Origin: Peronospora farinosa
Lineage: Eukaryota; Oomycota; Peronosporomycetes; Peronosporales; Peronosporaceae
Assembly: GCA_947646735.1 (NCBI GenBank)
Contig: CANTFK010000961.1
Coordinates: 1 to 64,000, forward strand
Reading direction: 5' to 3'
Length of the DNA stretch: 64,000 nucleotides
The translations under genes were made by a program, and so were the position numbers. Shown piece by piece: positions 53,292-64,000 of the stretch (its first letter is position 1; every line of letters begins with the position of its first letter). The notes under the pieces were generated by a model. The model searched no databases, was not told the origin of the DNA, and saw only the letters and a list, made by a program, of their open reading frames with translations.

Positions 53292-56200
53292 GAATGGCGA
53301 AGGCCATTCACGTAGAACGGTGTATGCGTCGTGGGAGCATGCACTGAGTTGTTGATGGCGAATTCGACCATCGACAAGAACTCACTCCAACTCGTAAACG
53401 AGTGGACGTACCCTCGAAGAATCTCTTCGAGGACACGATTGGCGCGTTCAGTATGACCATCAGTTTCTGGACGGTCAGAAGTAGACATTGTGAGCCGTGT
53501 TCCAAGTATTTCGAACACGGAACGCCAAAATTCAGCCGTGAACCGGGGGTCCCTATAGGACACAAGTTCACGGGGTAAACCGTGCAATCGAAAGATTGTA
53601 TCGATAAACACTCGAGCACAGCCCTCTGCTGTGATCGATTCAGGTACAGCAACAAGATGTACCATCTTGCTGAACCTGTCCACAAACACGAGAATACCAT
53701 TATTCCCGTGAGCGTCTTTGGGAAACCCAAAGACGAAGTCCATTGATACGGACTCTCAGCACTCTGCCGGAACAGGTAGAGGCTGCAATGGTTTACGGAG
53801 TGAAGGACTAGGCTTCACTCGTTGACACACCTCGCAAGCACTCACGTACTTGCGCACAAACTTATACTGGCGTGGCCAGTAAAAGTCGCGACTGACCGTG
53901 AGGTAGGTCTTCTCACGGCCGCGATGCCCACTTATTGGTGCATCGTGACATTCAAACATGATCCGTAACCTGAGATCATGTTGTGGCGGTACAACGACAC
54001 GAGGCGTGTCGTTGTTGACGGCTGTATAGTACAGTAAGCCGTTCCGCTGGGTGTATCGATCGAGAGAAGATCGATACATGGCAGGCAAGCGCTTCTTAGC
54101 TTGCGTGGATGGGTCCTTGAGATACTCCATCAGGCGTACAAGATCATTATCTTGTGCGCATGCCCTTCTAATGTCGTCGAGTAAGCTCGACGACAAGACG
54201 CTGGTACTCAGCGTGGCGACAGTGGTGTTTACATCACTGTCGGATTGCACAGTCGGCTCTAGGTCAGGCCGACGTGAGAGAGCATCGGCGACGACGTTAA
54301 GTCGTCCCGGCTTATACTCCACGGAGAAGTTGTACTCCGCGAAGAATGACAACCATCTCGCCATACGTTGCGAGAGGTGTGGACTGTTTACAGCCGTGCG
54401 TAGTGACGCATGGTCTGTATACACAATGAACGGTCTATCTCCTAAGAGATAGACGCGAAACTTAGCCAGTGCATACTTCATGGCAAGGAGTTCCTTGTCA
54501 TGCACCGGGTAATTGCGCTCAGCCGGTTGCAGCTGACGCGATTGATAATAGACGACACGCTCAGCGCCGTCTGTATCATATTGCATCAGTGCACAGCCGA
54601 TTGCAAAATCACTGGCGTCACAGACCACATGAAATGGTCTGTCTTGATCGGCAATCGCCAATACTGGCGATTGCATCAAGCTTTGCTTGATACGCTCAAA
54701 GGAACGCTGACAGTTAGCGTTCCAGTTCCACTTTACATTTTTCTTGAGTAAACAAGAAAGATGTACTGTCATTTCGGCGTAATTGCGCGAGTACTTGTGC
54801 AAGTACGCCGCTAGCCCAAGGAACTTCCTTAGGCCCTTGACATCGACTGGCACTGGCCAGTCGGTGATCGCCTTGATCTTTTCTGGATCAGGGCGTACGC
54901 CGTTCTTTCCGACGATGCACCCAAGAAGTGGTATTTCGCTAGCTGCGAATATACACTTCTTGAGGTTGGCGTACAACTTATGCTCGCGCATAAGTGTAAA
55001 AACCTTACGGACGTGGATTCTATGGAGCCACACGTCTGTTTTCCCGTCCATAGCCCGACTATGGACGAACACATCATCGAAGTAACTCGGTGCGAATTCG
55101 CGCACCGGTCTCAATAGATGTGAAACACATCTATTGAATGTGGCTGGTGCATTACTAAGCCCTTGCGGCATCACCAACCATTCCCAGAGCATACCACTGG
55201 GAGTGCTCACTTCTGTGTACGGGATGTCCCGTTCACGCATTAGGATCTGATAGAAACCATCTATCAGATCCATGGACGAAAAGATGGTACTCTTAGACAC
55301 ACAATCTATGATTACGTCCTTTCTCGGTATCGGCGTTTGCGCCGGTATCGTTGCAGCGTTCAACTTGTTGAACGCGTGTAATATCCACCACACCCCTGTG
55401 GCCTTATGCACACAGAAGGTCGGAGAGGTGTGAGGTGAAGTTGACTCCCTCACATGGCCCGCTGCTAGGCGATCGGCAAAGAACTTGTCGATCGCCTCGA
55501 CCTGTTCCCGAGGCAGTGGCCACTGCTTCATGACACAATATTTTGTGCCAGGAACAAGGTCGATCTCGTGTCGAGTACCTTTATCCTTAGGCAACTCGCA
55601 CGGAACGGATTCAGGGAATACATCCTTGAATTCGACCAAATCCTTATACAAAGGATTTGACTTCAGCGACTCCCAGGATTGCGATGTATATCGCTCAATC
55701 CGAGTCTTCTCATCAAGGACACTCTCGTCCATTGATGAGCTGCTGAGAACCCGTTCGTTCTCGGCAAAAACTGTTGCTGACCGAATGTCAGTCATGTACT
55801 CGTCCTCTGCGACGAGCACACAGATCTGCTTGACTTTGCCACTACGCAGATCACGCAAGAACCTTTTAGGTTCTAGCGTAGGCAACTGAGTTATCTCCGA
55901 AGTTAACTTCGGAGGCGCGATCAGATCAAGCGTATAAGCGCCTACGTTTGATCCGTCATTAACCAAGACGTTTAACGTCTCGGTTCCTTCCTGAAGACTT
56001 ATTCCCTCAGGGCACTGGGGACTTATTCCCTCAGTGATTATTTCCTGGGGACTTATTCCCGCAGGCTCGATGGAACTTGTTCCATCGACTTCCTCTAGCT
56101 GTGGTGGCGCAACCACAGCGAGATCCTCTACGATCAACTCTCCAGTTGATCTAGGATTACCGTGTTGCCGCTTCTGGGCAACCGGTTTACTCTTCGGTGA

Positions 56201-56865
56201 ATGCTGCCCTCTAGGCGAGCATTCATGTCCCGGTCCACTCGACTTATTCGAGTGGTGGACCTTCGGCGCTGCCTGTGCTTGTGCACAGCCGCCGGCAGAT
56301 TGCTCCACAGCGTGACTGTCCGTCATGCTGAGTTCTTGTGCAGTCGTACTAACGACCGATCCACAAGTGAGGCCATCACACTCACTCGTAGTACATTCAC
56401 ACGCTTGTGAACGCTCCAAGACGTTCATCAGATGGCCATCTGATGAACAAGCGGCAGGCATCTTCACGGTTCGATGCTGCCAGCTGACCCATGGCTCGTA
56501 CCTTCTGAGCCATGGTAATCCTAGGATGACATCAAATTTGTCATCCAGATCAAGTACGATGAAATCATCATCGTAATTTTTGTCGTCAAGCGTGTAGTGA
56601 ATTCCCACTACACGTTTCTTTACTGTAACGGATGCGCCAGTTGCAGACGCACCGTCATCCTCGTTGGAGGGGTCTCGCGCTCAACATATTTGAGCCTACG
56701 ATCATCTAGCGATTGGCGTCGAACAAAGTTGTTCGAAGCTCCACAATCAACTAGGGCGCGAAGTGACATGTTCTTTGTCACTTCGATCTTCAAGGTGATG
56801 AGAGATGCCTCATCACTGGGAGCGGCAACACACAGTGACTGTGTGTTGGGAGCAACCCTCGTCAA
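53292..56865 (-). pseudogene. Gypsy pol, second family: protease, RT, RNase H, integrase core
   Basis: Protease at 56,865-56,480 (LRALVDCGASNNFV; frameshift ~56,650; VILGLPWLRRYEPWVSW). One 950-codon frame (56,608-53,756) then carries RT (SSMDLIDGFYQ, MPQGLSNAPATFNR, YFDDVFVHS), RNase H with a full acidic set (VVCDASDFAIG, DKELLAMKYAL, YTDHASLR) and the integrase HHCC zinc site (HDAPISGHRG…CEVCQR). TGG to TGA at 53,756 separates it from the integrase core (53,743-53,292): first Asp in SMDFVFGF, third acidic residue in GHTERANR, but the middle box reads VSYRDPRF where SDRD is expected, so the second catalytic Asp is Tyr. Mostly intact, recently active ancestor. Confidence 0.9.
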
Positions 56866-56915
56866 GAGTCCCGCGAACTCTCTTGACGTTGCTGGATCAG
56901 TAGGGCGCTCCGCCC

Positions 56916-57538
56916 CTACTGACCCCGACCGTTTTTTGATGGTCCACCACGTTGTTGCGATTTCGAAGCAGCGTGGGACCCACGTCTCTGGTCCTTCTTG
57001 GCAGACGATCGATCGTCACTCCCAGTGTTACGAGACACTGGGCGTGAGGCACTACACTCATAAGCGTAGTGGCCCAACTTCTGACAGCGATTGCACTTTT
57101 GCAATCGCTTGTACCCTGGAGAGCGAGGTCGCTCGCTCTCTACATAGGAGAGGTCCATTGGTTCTGGACCTCCGCCATCCTGTCGTCTAGGTGGACGATA
57201 GGACCCCGAGTGGACGTGAGCCTGTTGCAGGCTAAAGTCCTCCTGTTCCGCTGCAGAGATCGCTTGGTCCAGCGATTCTAGTTCCAAGCGGAACAGGTGG
57301 GTCTTGGCAGGACCATCTGTCAGACCCTTGATGAACACAGTAACCTGCGTGTGTTCATCGATTGGGTTCAGCACGATACAACTAACGAGGTATAGTACGT
57401 GTTGGGCGTAAGCGTGTATATCACGCTTACCTTGTTTTAAATACAGGAGCTTAGCCCTAGCCCTGCATTCGGCGCCAGGCGGTTCAAACGTGTGTTTGAG
57501 CCGCGCCTTGAAGACGTCATACGTTGGGAAAACGTATG
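56916..57538 (-). pseudogene. Gag of the second-family element, 3' part
   Basis: Minus strand, continuing after the solo LTR with YVFPTYDVFKARLKHTFEPPG, the C-terminal part of a retrotransposon-gag domain, and one zinc knuckle CNRCQKLGHYAYEC (CX2CX4HX4C, ~57,075-57,105). It ends in a basic Ser/Gly-rich tail at 56,916. The frame of the part at 58,964-59,441 differs by one base even when the LTR is removed, so gag was already frameshifted. Confidence 0.85.
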
Positions 57539-58963
57539 TGTGGTGAAGTGCCAGGAGAATCGGGGCCCAAGGTACCAGGGTACAGGGGCCCCAGGTTACA
57601 AGGGTCAGGTCTCGCAAGGTCCCAAGGTTCAATCGAGGGTCACCAGGGACAGGGTTTCCAGTCACCAGGGACCGGAGTACTAGTCACCAGGGACAGGGTT
57701 TTCAGTTACCGGGGACAGGGATACCAGTCACCGGGGACAGGGTTTCTAGCAACCGGGGACAAGGGTATCAGTCACCAGGGACAGGGCACCAGTACCAGCT
57801 ACCGGGGACAGGGGTACCAGTCAACGGGGACAGGGGTACCAGTTACCGGGGACAGGGGTATCGAATGTCCAGGGTCAAAGGTACAAGGTTACCCTACCGT
57901 GCGCACACCAGGACCCGAAAGGGCCAGTGCCCCGAGGTGGTTCAGGGTCCTAAGGTCAAAGAAGGTACAAGGTATTTCTACGTGCAGAGCCAGTACAGGC
58001 CCCAAGGTCCAAGAGCATAGGGTACAAGAGCTCGGGGTATCAAGGGACCAGGGTACAGGGTGCAGGGTACAGGGTACAGGGCCCAGGGTCCAGGGCTCAG
58101 GGTACCGGGGGCCAATGTCCGAGGGTGCAGAAACGGTACACGGAATATCGAAGATTGCAGTACAGGTACCAAGGAGCCAGTTCTTCCTCTAAGAGTCGAC
58201 ACGTGGCACTATCCAGATCAAAGGGTTAGGGTTAGGCAAGAAAAAGCATACAAAGTATAAGGTAAATAAACGCACTCGAATTTGCATTACACGTGGCAGC
58301 TCCAAGCGCTTCCTTCAAGCTTCTCCGTCACCTCATCTATTCCGGGCGGGATACCCTTTGGCCCACCGACGTCAGGTGAGGTGACGGCTCAAGCAACGCA
58401 AGTTAAACCTCAGGATAGCTGGCCTGAGATGTCAAGTTAGTGTCAAGACTCAAGTGCGAGCTTGTTTCGATCTACCCACCTGTTCCGGGGAAGGGATTTA
58501 TTTTGGACCCCCCGTTGAAGACAGTCGTGTGGTAAGATTCAAGCTCGAACGAACCTTAGGAAGTATTTTGGCCTGTGAGTTCGTACCCATTTAAGACCCG
58601 CTATAGGAAGCGGTTTCCCTACGGGGAACAAGAAAAGGGGTCGAAAGACCAAGAGACCGTTAGACACTGAAAGAGGTACATAGTACCAGGTGCATTGCTC
58701 TCGACACAGTCGATTGAGCCCAAGAAACCCTGGGCCCGAGTGAAGCATATCCACTCGTGGCCCCCAAGTCCCTCCATACAAGGACCAAGTCTATAAGTCT
58801 TCTGCGTCTAACGAGGAGCAAGACCAGCCAAGCCGACGGGTACACGAGGTGAGACCCAAGTTTGACGCGACACGGTATCGGGGTACCCTCTCCATAAGTC
58901 GGCAGTACGGCGCTGTGTGTGATTGTGGTTCTCTCACGTCGTTTGAGAATCCACTCCACCACA
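57539..58963 (+). mobile_element. Solo LTR, subtype C
   Basis: 1,425 bp from TGTGGTGAAGTGCC to CCACTCCACCACA, with TATG on both sides (57,535-57,538; 58,964-58,967). It contains a minisatellite with ACCGGGGACAGGG(T/G) and CAGGGTACAGGG repeats (57,580-58,110) and two telomere-like GGGTTA units at 58,222-58,236. It interrupts the gag of the second-family gypsy element. Confidence 0.9.
57580..58110. repeat. GGGGACAGGG-type minisatellite in LTR
   Basis: About 20 irregular copies of CACCAGGGACAGGG / TACCGGGGACAGGGGTACCAGT, then CAGGGTACAGGG-type repeats. It sits at the same relative place as the unrelated repeats in subtype A and B LTRs. Long frames here are repeat-driven. Confidence 0.85.
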
Positions 58964-59441
58964 TATGGGTCATGCAGATGTCCTTTAAGGCCCAAGCTTT
59001 AGCACGTCCTGCTAAGTTCGACATGGCGAACTTGACCTTCATCGCATCGTCATCGATGCGACGAGCCTCAATGGCATCATCGAGTTCGACGAACCATCTC
59101 AACAAGGAGTCTCTTTCGACTGCCTTGTACTTGGAGACATCAATCTTCAAGGACTCGGGTCGACGTGTATACGTCGGCCCGGCAGAAACAGCACTATCCT
59201 GCTGTTGTCTCAACAGTTCAGACTGTTGAGCACCCTGCTGCATCAATAAGTCAACTTGTTGAGCGCCTTGTTCTCTCAGCAGTTCAACCTGTTGAGAACC
59301 TTGCTCCTCTAGCAAGGTGAGTTTCTTTACAACTTCGTCAAGTTCATGTTGTATGAACTTGGCGATGGTTGCATGTTAGTCGTCTTCGCTACGAGAGAGC
59401 GACATGGCACCAACGGCAGGGTTGCCGATGGTTTCAGCCAT
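58964..59441 (-). pseudogene. Gag of the second-family element, 5' part
   Basis: Starts MAETIGNPAVGAMSLSRS at 59,441, with an in-frame TAA at codon 22 (59,376-59,378), then a Gln-rich coiled-coil-like repeat (LLREQGAQQVDLLMQQGAQQ, ~59,225-59,285) and the start of the gag domain (RDSLLRWFVELDDAIEARRI, RAKAWALKD). It is interrupted at 58,964 by the solo LTR. Confidence 0.8.
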
Positions 59442-59574
59442 ACGCTGAACCGCATTCCATTCGAGGTCACTCAAATGGCGGAACCATTACGCGTTGAGTG
59501 ATGACGTTCATCACCCGCTGATTCCATAGCGGATGGTGCGGTGGTCGCTGAACGGACCACGAAGTGCTACCAGG
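59442..59574 (-). other. Leader and primer-binding site of second gypsy family
   Basis: Just inside the 5' LTR the minus strand reads CCTGGTAGCACTTCG; TGGTAGC resembles the start of initiator-tRNA primer sites. The remaining ~115 bp up to gag ATG is untranslated leader with no other feature seen. Confidence 0.5.
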
Positions 59575-60037
59575 TGTAATGGGGCACCCTCCGACTATAC
59601 TGATAACAGTATAGTCTACCTTCACTGATGACAAGTGAAAGCAGGTGCCTCAAAACGTTTTTTACACAAGAGGCAGAGGAAACTTTACTTCTGAACGATA
59701 CGCTTAGAAGTAGAGGAAAAGGAGAACTGTATTTAATATAATTAAATATCTAATAAAACTAAATCATTAATTACCTTGTCTTAATTATATCAAAGTACAA
59801 ATGTGTATGCTACCTTCGTGCCCTCCATTAATTGCGCGCGTCCATCGGTCATTGGTCAGCGCGGTGGTTGATATGATGGCCCATATCAACCAATGATAGG
59901 GCATCACCAACTTCAAGGAGATCTAGGAACAATATTATAAGAAAAGATAATATTGTCAAATAATATCAGTTATAGTAACATTTTTATTGACACTTCATAT
60001 AAGTGTCAATAATATGTAACGAGCTCACCCCGTTACA
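59575..60037 (-). mobile_element. 5' LTR of the second-family gypsy element
   Basis: 463 bp. The minus strand starts TGTAACGGGGTGAGCTCG at 60,037 and ends GGTGCCCCATTACA at 59,575. AT-rich promoter part at 59,730-59,790. It differs in length and most sequence from the 3' LTR at 50,447-51,033, unexpected for one element. Its outer end lies in a decayed gene (60,038 onward). Confidence 0.8.
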
Positions 60038-60495
60038 TCGCCATTATCGGCATCGTCAGCTTCTTCCTCTTGCTCTTCGAAGGCATGGAGGGTATTATTG
60101 GCATTCACTTTCGCCGGCGGTGCAGAATAGGAGACCGTTCGCAAGAAACTGGCGAGGTCCACCTGTCCCATATCCTTTTGCATACTGACCAAACGTGTAA
60201 CGAGACGTTTTAGCCCGCCCTTGGACATTTTCGTCCCATCCTTCTGCAGTTGCTTCGTGATGGCATCGCGCAGCGATTCCTTGGACAATTACTGAAGTAG
60301 ACTGGTGGCATGATTGGACGAAGTCGCAATAAATTTTTGATATCGTGACTGCATGTCCTCAAAGTTGAAACCGTTCAAAGGGCTGCCAATTGCTTGGAGC
60401 TTTTGCATCGAGATGGTTAAGGCGTTTATGTTAGACCATTTCCCATGGGGCACGGAGCACTGTTGGTAGATGTGGTCGTGCTTTCTGCATTGCAA
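60038..60495 (-). pseudogene. Unrecognised decayed gene, C-terminal part
   Basis: Minus strand. QCRKHDHIYQQC (a possible zinc-binding pair with the preceding CLQC), SMQKLQAIGSPLNGFNF, then an in-frame TAA at 60,289, then SKESLRDAITKQLQKDG, GGLKRLVTRLVSMQKDMG and an acidic end (EEQEEEADDADNGD) cut by the LTR at 60,037. The stop between two frame-matched parts suggests one former gene. I do not recognise the family. It could be a host gene or a transposon gene. Confidence 0.5.
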
Positions 60496-60753
60496 ACATG
60501 ATGCGTGTCCCGTGTCCTTGGGATGATTAAGTATGATTGTTTCATCGCCCTAATCAATGCGTGTTATCCCCACCAGCGCGTTGGGACACGTGGGCGCTTT
60601 AGCAATAATCTCCCACGATTGCGATTGATCAGACGTTTCGCCACTGCGGTCGTGGGGCGTTATTCTTTGTACAGCTTGTAAGGATGGAAATTAAAGTTGA
60701 GACATGTTTTTCACGTGCACGACATCGTGCATCTGGATACGGTACTGGCATTG

Positions 60754-61120
60754 CTATCTATCTCTTTTCAATCCATCCGCGTCAACTTCTAATGCTTCTT
60801 GCTCGGGATTGCTCATGACGAGCTTCGTTCCGCAAAAGGGAATCGCAATCCCGTGCCATTTCTTGGCTTCCGCCTTGGTGTAGAAGTAGAATTGGAGTGC
60901 ATGTTTCTTTCTTGTCGTACGTTGCTCGTTTGACTTGTTGAAGCATGTATGGCAGTTCTTGTTGGACCAGGGTTGCCTTGGACATCGCATCCCGTACAAG
61001 TCCAGTGATAGCTCGCGTCGTGTGGCGTTTCTTCATCATGATCATGTGTGGGACAGCGCCCCCTTCGACGGAGCACGTTATCTCATGAATGACACAGTGA
61101 AACAGCAGGACTAAGCACAC
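60754..61120 (-). pseudogene. Unrecognised decayed gene, zinc-finger-like middle part
   Basis: Two overlapping frames carry the parts RCPTHDHDEETPHDASYHW-TCTGC and WSNKNCHTCFNKSNEQRTT, giving a Cys/His set like CX…HX…H…HWTCXGC…CX2C, followed by FYFYTKAEAKKWHGIAIPF. A frameshift between them is needed. A zinc-binding domain is plausible; the family is unknown. Confidence 0.45.
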
Positions 61121-61131
61121 CTTTTAAGAAA

Positions 61132-62251
61132 TTATGGTAAGACTTTCGCCACAATTTGGCCCTCGGAAAGCCCACGAATGATAATATATTCGTCTGTAAT
61201 AGGTTCACGCCGATGTTTGGGGAAGCGGTGGGGAGCTAGAAAGATTGCACGCATCTCGTCAGCCACTTCTTTACTGTAGACCTCTTCACAGAAGCGATAC
61301 CATTTTTGTGGGCATTCCGATCGGATGACCTTTGCAGCTTGCGGACCCCATACATTGGGCTTTTCGGCGGGCGGGCGTAAGGCACCTTTTGTCTTCCCTT
61401 GGACAATACGCTCGATGTACCAATGTTTCCAGTATAACTCTCGGATGATGGATTAAAATTCTCGGGCAATTGTGTCTGCCGTTGCTTTCTGGCGCTCCAT
61501 GAGCACGATCAAGAAATTGGCTAACCTTTTCTTCTCGAAGGTACTGAGCTGCGGTACTTGCCATTCTTGTGGATGGATTAGCCAGGGACTGTATATCGCG
61601 TATATTCTTGGTCAATGAATGCCGCCGCGATCCTCTTACGTCGTTCATTGTCGGCATCGTGACGGGTCTCCTTCATTAATACCCACAACTCGGATGGTTT
61701 CAACCTACGTGTTATTTCATGCCATTCCAGTTATGCAGCCAGGGTGACCTTTTGCGCCTGCGACCGTCGTTGACGCTCCATCGTCGCGGCTTTGGAAAGC
61801 AGTGGTCGCTGTCGCATGGCATCGTCGAGATGGTGATGTTGATGTTTAGGTTCGACATGACATGCACAAAAGCACTTGCAGTCTGTCAGGCAACAGGTTT
61901 GCTTCTCACAGCAGCATCGACAGTGACAGGTGCATTCACATTATTGGTCATATGGTTTCGCGCTCTCACACTAGCATGAAAAACACTTTGTTCCGTGGAT
62001 CGTGGCGATGGCGTCGTCACGTGGGGATGTCGTTTAAAACTGACGAGCGTGATCGCTTGCTCCTCGGTCATGGTTGTTTTAGTGTGGGCGTTCATAACGT
62101 AATAAAAATTTTGGAACCCGCCTGCTCGACGTTGCCTGCGGGGGCGCTGTCGAGGATGATTATAGTGATGCTTGCGCATCGTAGGATGTGACACTCGATG
62201 TTGTCTTGGTCGCTTGGGCAAGGGTGGCCACGTCATGCATGGGCATCCCAC
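61132..62251 (-). pseudogene. Unrecognised decayed gene, Cys-rich and basic N-terminal part
   Basis: Minus strand. At 61,960-61,860 a Cys cluster is read (CECTCHCRCCCEKQ followed by TCCLTDCKCFCACH), then MRQRPLLSKAATMERQRRSQ, LEWHEITRRLKPSELWVL, ETRHDADNERRKRIAAAF, LANFLIVLMERQKATADTI, IIRELYWKHWYIERIV, WYRFCEEVYSKEVADEMRAI and RGLSEGQIVAKVLP before TAA at 61,132. Several stops (61,455 and 61,735 regions) and frameshifts. The last motif could be a helix-turn-helix. Unknown origin. Confidence 0.45.
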
Positions 62252-62569
62252 ACTGTCGGGAGCTGGATGTCTGGTTTGCCTGAACCATTTGACTCTAGGA
62301 AAGCGCGCATGTGCTCGTCGAGGGATGGGGAATGTTTATCTCACACGCTGCGCAAGAGCTGGAGGTCGTCGTACGATCACCATGACTTGCGACGATCACC
62401 TTGATCACCGTGTCAAACACGCCATTTTTGCCTGCCATTCCTTGAATGGGGGCGCTTATTGGACAAAATCCGGGCTTGAGCAGTCTCTGGTTGGCCATAA
62501 GGTCTTATCTGCTGGGGTCAGTGCTCTGAACCGTGGGTAGGGTGTTCGACTTACTAACTCCGTGTAAAA
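62252..62569. other. Unassigned stretch between decayed gene and gypsy fragment
   Basis: Frames are open on both strands but short and inconsistent. I see no domain, no repeat and no clear boundary sequence; the switch to gypsy pol occurs by about 62,570. Confidence 0.4.
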
Positions 62570-63990
62570 ATTCGAAACTGACATTTTGGTAATTTCGGAG
62601 TCATGGATGACTTATGCGTAAAGGGGAGCGACTTTTAGATGTATGTGACACGTAAAAAGTATCAATTAACGGGGCCAAAAGCTCATGAGGCTGTTAAAAG
62701 GTAGATTATCTTGGCCACCAACTATCGGCGGAAGGGTTATAAGCCTATCCTAGAATCTCCAACCCTTGGTGGATTCTACCGTTAACCACCACTTTAAAAG
62801 CTATGCAGTCGTTTCTCGGGAGTCTCAACTACTATAGCCGGTTACTAGAAGACTACGCCATTTATGCGTCAATATTGTACGAGCTGAGGTAAGTGGATTA
62901 TCACGTATTACGACGCCGGATGAGTGGGACCGGGGATACCCATGGAGGTGACCAGGAGGAGGGCCGATGACCCCGAGTGCAGGTGGCATTTGCTACGTTG
63001 AAGAATAAGATCGCCACCGCCCCAATCCTCCGCCATTTTGATCCAGACCGGGAACCTGTCATTATCGTCTATGCTAGCGAGTGGGCCATCTCGGCGTCTC
63101 TGGTACAGGAGTACGAGGGTGTATATATGCCAGTGACTTTCAAGAGTCGTACAATGAAGCCGAATGAGATTAATTATGGCTTAGTGGACAAGGAAGTGCT
63201 AGCATTATTGCGGATATTGGACCATTGCTATACATTGCTAGTTAACCGTCCAATCAAGGTCCAAACTCGACATTCCACATTAGCGTGGTTGGTCCGGTCA
63301 CCAGGTCTTCAGGGCCGCCTTGGAAATTGGGCTGCACTCCTGTCTCAATGGACGTTAGAAGTGGTCAAGTGTAAGCGGGGCGAGGATGAAATATTAGGGA
63401 CATTTGCAGCCAGCATAACTCCTCGCGAAAACGTGGACTCCATCTTGTCTTCAATAGCCCCTAGGAAACACCCCCGCCAAACTATCACGGTGGTTCCCCC
63501 TACTGTTGAGCCCGAGGAAAGCCTCTATGTAGTCAGTTTTGATGGGTCTGCACGAGTTAAGCGTGGAGGAGGGGCCTGCAGTGCTATTGTGTGGCAACTC
63601 CCGGAATGGACGGTAGTCGCCGCTGCTTCCCGATATTTGACTGAAGCGACGGTAAATGAGGCAGAGTATGAAGGCCTATTGTTGGGTTTTCTTCTACTGG
63701 AGAACCTGGAGCGTAGACATCTGGTAGTGTGTGGAGATTCTAACCTGGTCGTGCGACAGATGCGAGGAGAAATCGAGTGTAAGGCTCAGGGCCTGACAGT
63801 ACGACGGGCGAAGGCCCTGGAAAAACTCAGGTCCTGGCCCGTTCATGAGTTTCTACACATGAAGCGCGAATGGAATCAAAGTGAAGACCGACTTGCTGAC
63901 GCGGCTTTGCACCAGCAACAGGGTGTCGATATAGTGCCGGAAGAGGAATTCAAGGACCTCGAAGCAATTAACCGTCTACCTGAGCTTTAA
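62570..63990 (+). pseudogene. Ty3/gypsy pol fragment with two RNase H domains (first family)
   Basis: The left end is a decayed RT palm/thumb: TDILVISESWMT (relic of the YIDD box, ~62,580), VDYLGHQ, SMQSFLGSLNYYSR-like sequence with stops and frameshifts. From 62,977 one clean 338-codon frame follows: first RNase H-like domain FDPDREPVIIVYASEWAIS, KEVLALLRI, VQTRHSTLAW, with Tyr and Arg where Asp is expected; then the second RNase H with SFDGSARV, NEAEYEGL, CGDSNLVVRQ and SEDRLADAA (complete acidic set). It ends with TAA at 63,988 after AINRLPEL. Integrase is absent or beyond the window. The shared replacements in the first domain, also seen at 36,900-37,210, point to a family trait. Confidence 0.88.
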
Positions 63991-64000
63991 ATACCCAAGG

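Noticed and set aside
57524..58192. 222-codon plus-strand frame of Gly/Gln/Thr repeats
   Set aside because: Encoded wholly by the LTR minisatellite; frame openness comes from the repeat period.
58221..58237. Telomere repeat
   Set aside because: Only two GGGTTA units, inside an LTR, not the usual oomycete telomere unit.
1..64000. tRNA or rRNA genes
   Set aside because: No cloverleaf with A and B boxes and no rRNA-like conserved block was recognised by eye.

Overview
The window looks like a transposon-dominated stretch of an oomycete genome (Phytophthora or downy-mildew type). This rests on my recognition of the Ty3/gypsy and Ty1/copia families and is an inference. I found no RNA gene, no CRISPR array and no convincing single-copy host gene. 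Nearly all sequence is LTR retrotransposons in several layers of nesting, plus two tandem arrays made from a copia pol fragment.

Layout. 1-2,215: remains of a minus-strand Ty3/gypsy element (3' LTR plus a coding region on the opposite strand). 2,216-6,430: five ~850-bp tandem copies of a broken copia integrase/RT segment. 6,431-9,403: an AT-rich core, symmetrical with 18,498-19,373, so that array and core form a very large inverted repeat. 9,404-18,497: two intact, nearly identical Ty1/copia elements in tandem sharing a middle LTR, with target duplication TATAC. 19,374-25,502: two truncated gypsy elements, the first with a 2.1-kb LTR carrying GATCG-rich satellite repeats. 25,503-45,797: gypsy element H with gypsy element N inserted antisense in its gag; an inversion later flipped the left part. 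Two pairs of 4-bp target duplications in opposite orientation record this. 45,902-50,446: another gypsy fragment inside an RT gene that also holds a solo LTR. 50,447-60,037: a minus-strand gypsy element of a second family that seems to be a fusion of two elements within the integrase gene; its gag holds another solo LTR. 60,038-62,570: a decayed gene I do not recognise. 62,570-63,990: a plus-strand gypsy pol fragment with two RNase H domains.

How the parts work together. The TGTGGTG-type gypsy family encodes gag (up to three zinc knuckles), protease, RT, an RNase H-like domain lacking key acidic residues, a second RNase H with a full acidic set, integrase and a chromodomain. On the opposite strand, with its start about 90-130 bp inside the 3' LTR, lies an accessory ORF with a Ser/Pro-rich N-terminus, a coiled coil and an unrecognised C-terminal domain. 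It is seen in three elements here. The second gypsy family (TGTAAC-type LTR, one RNase H, chromodomain) has a different ORF in the same antisense position. This recurring antisense 3' ORF is the best candidate for an undescribed system. All calls come from reading the sequence by eye; no searches were run.
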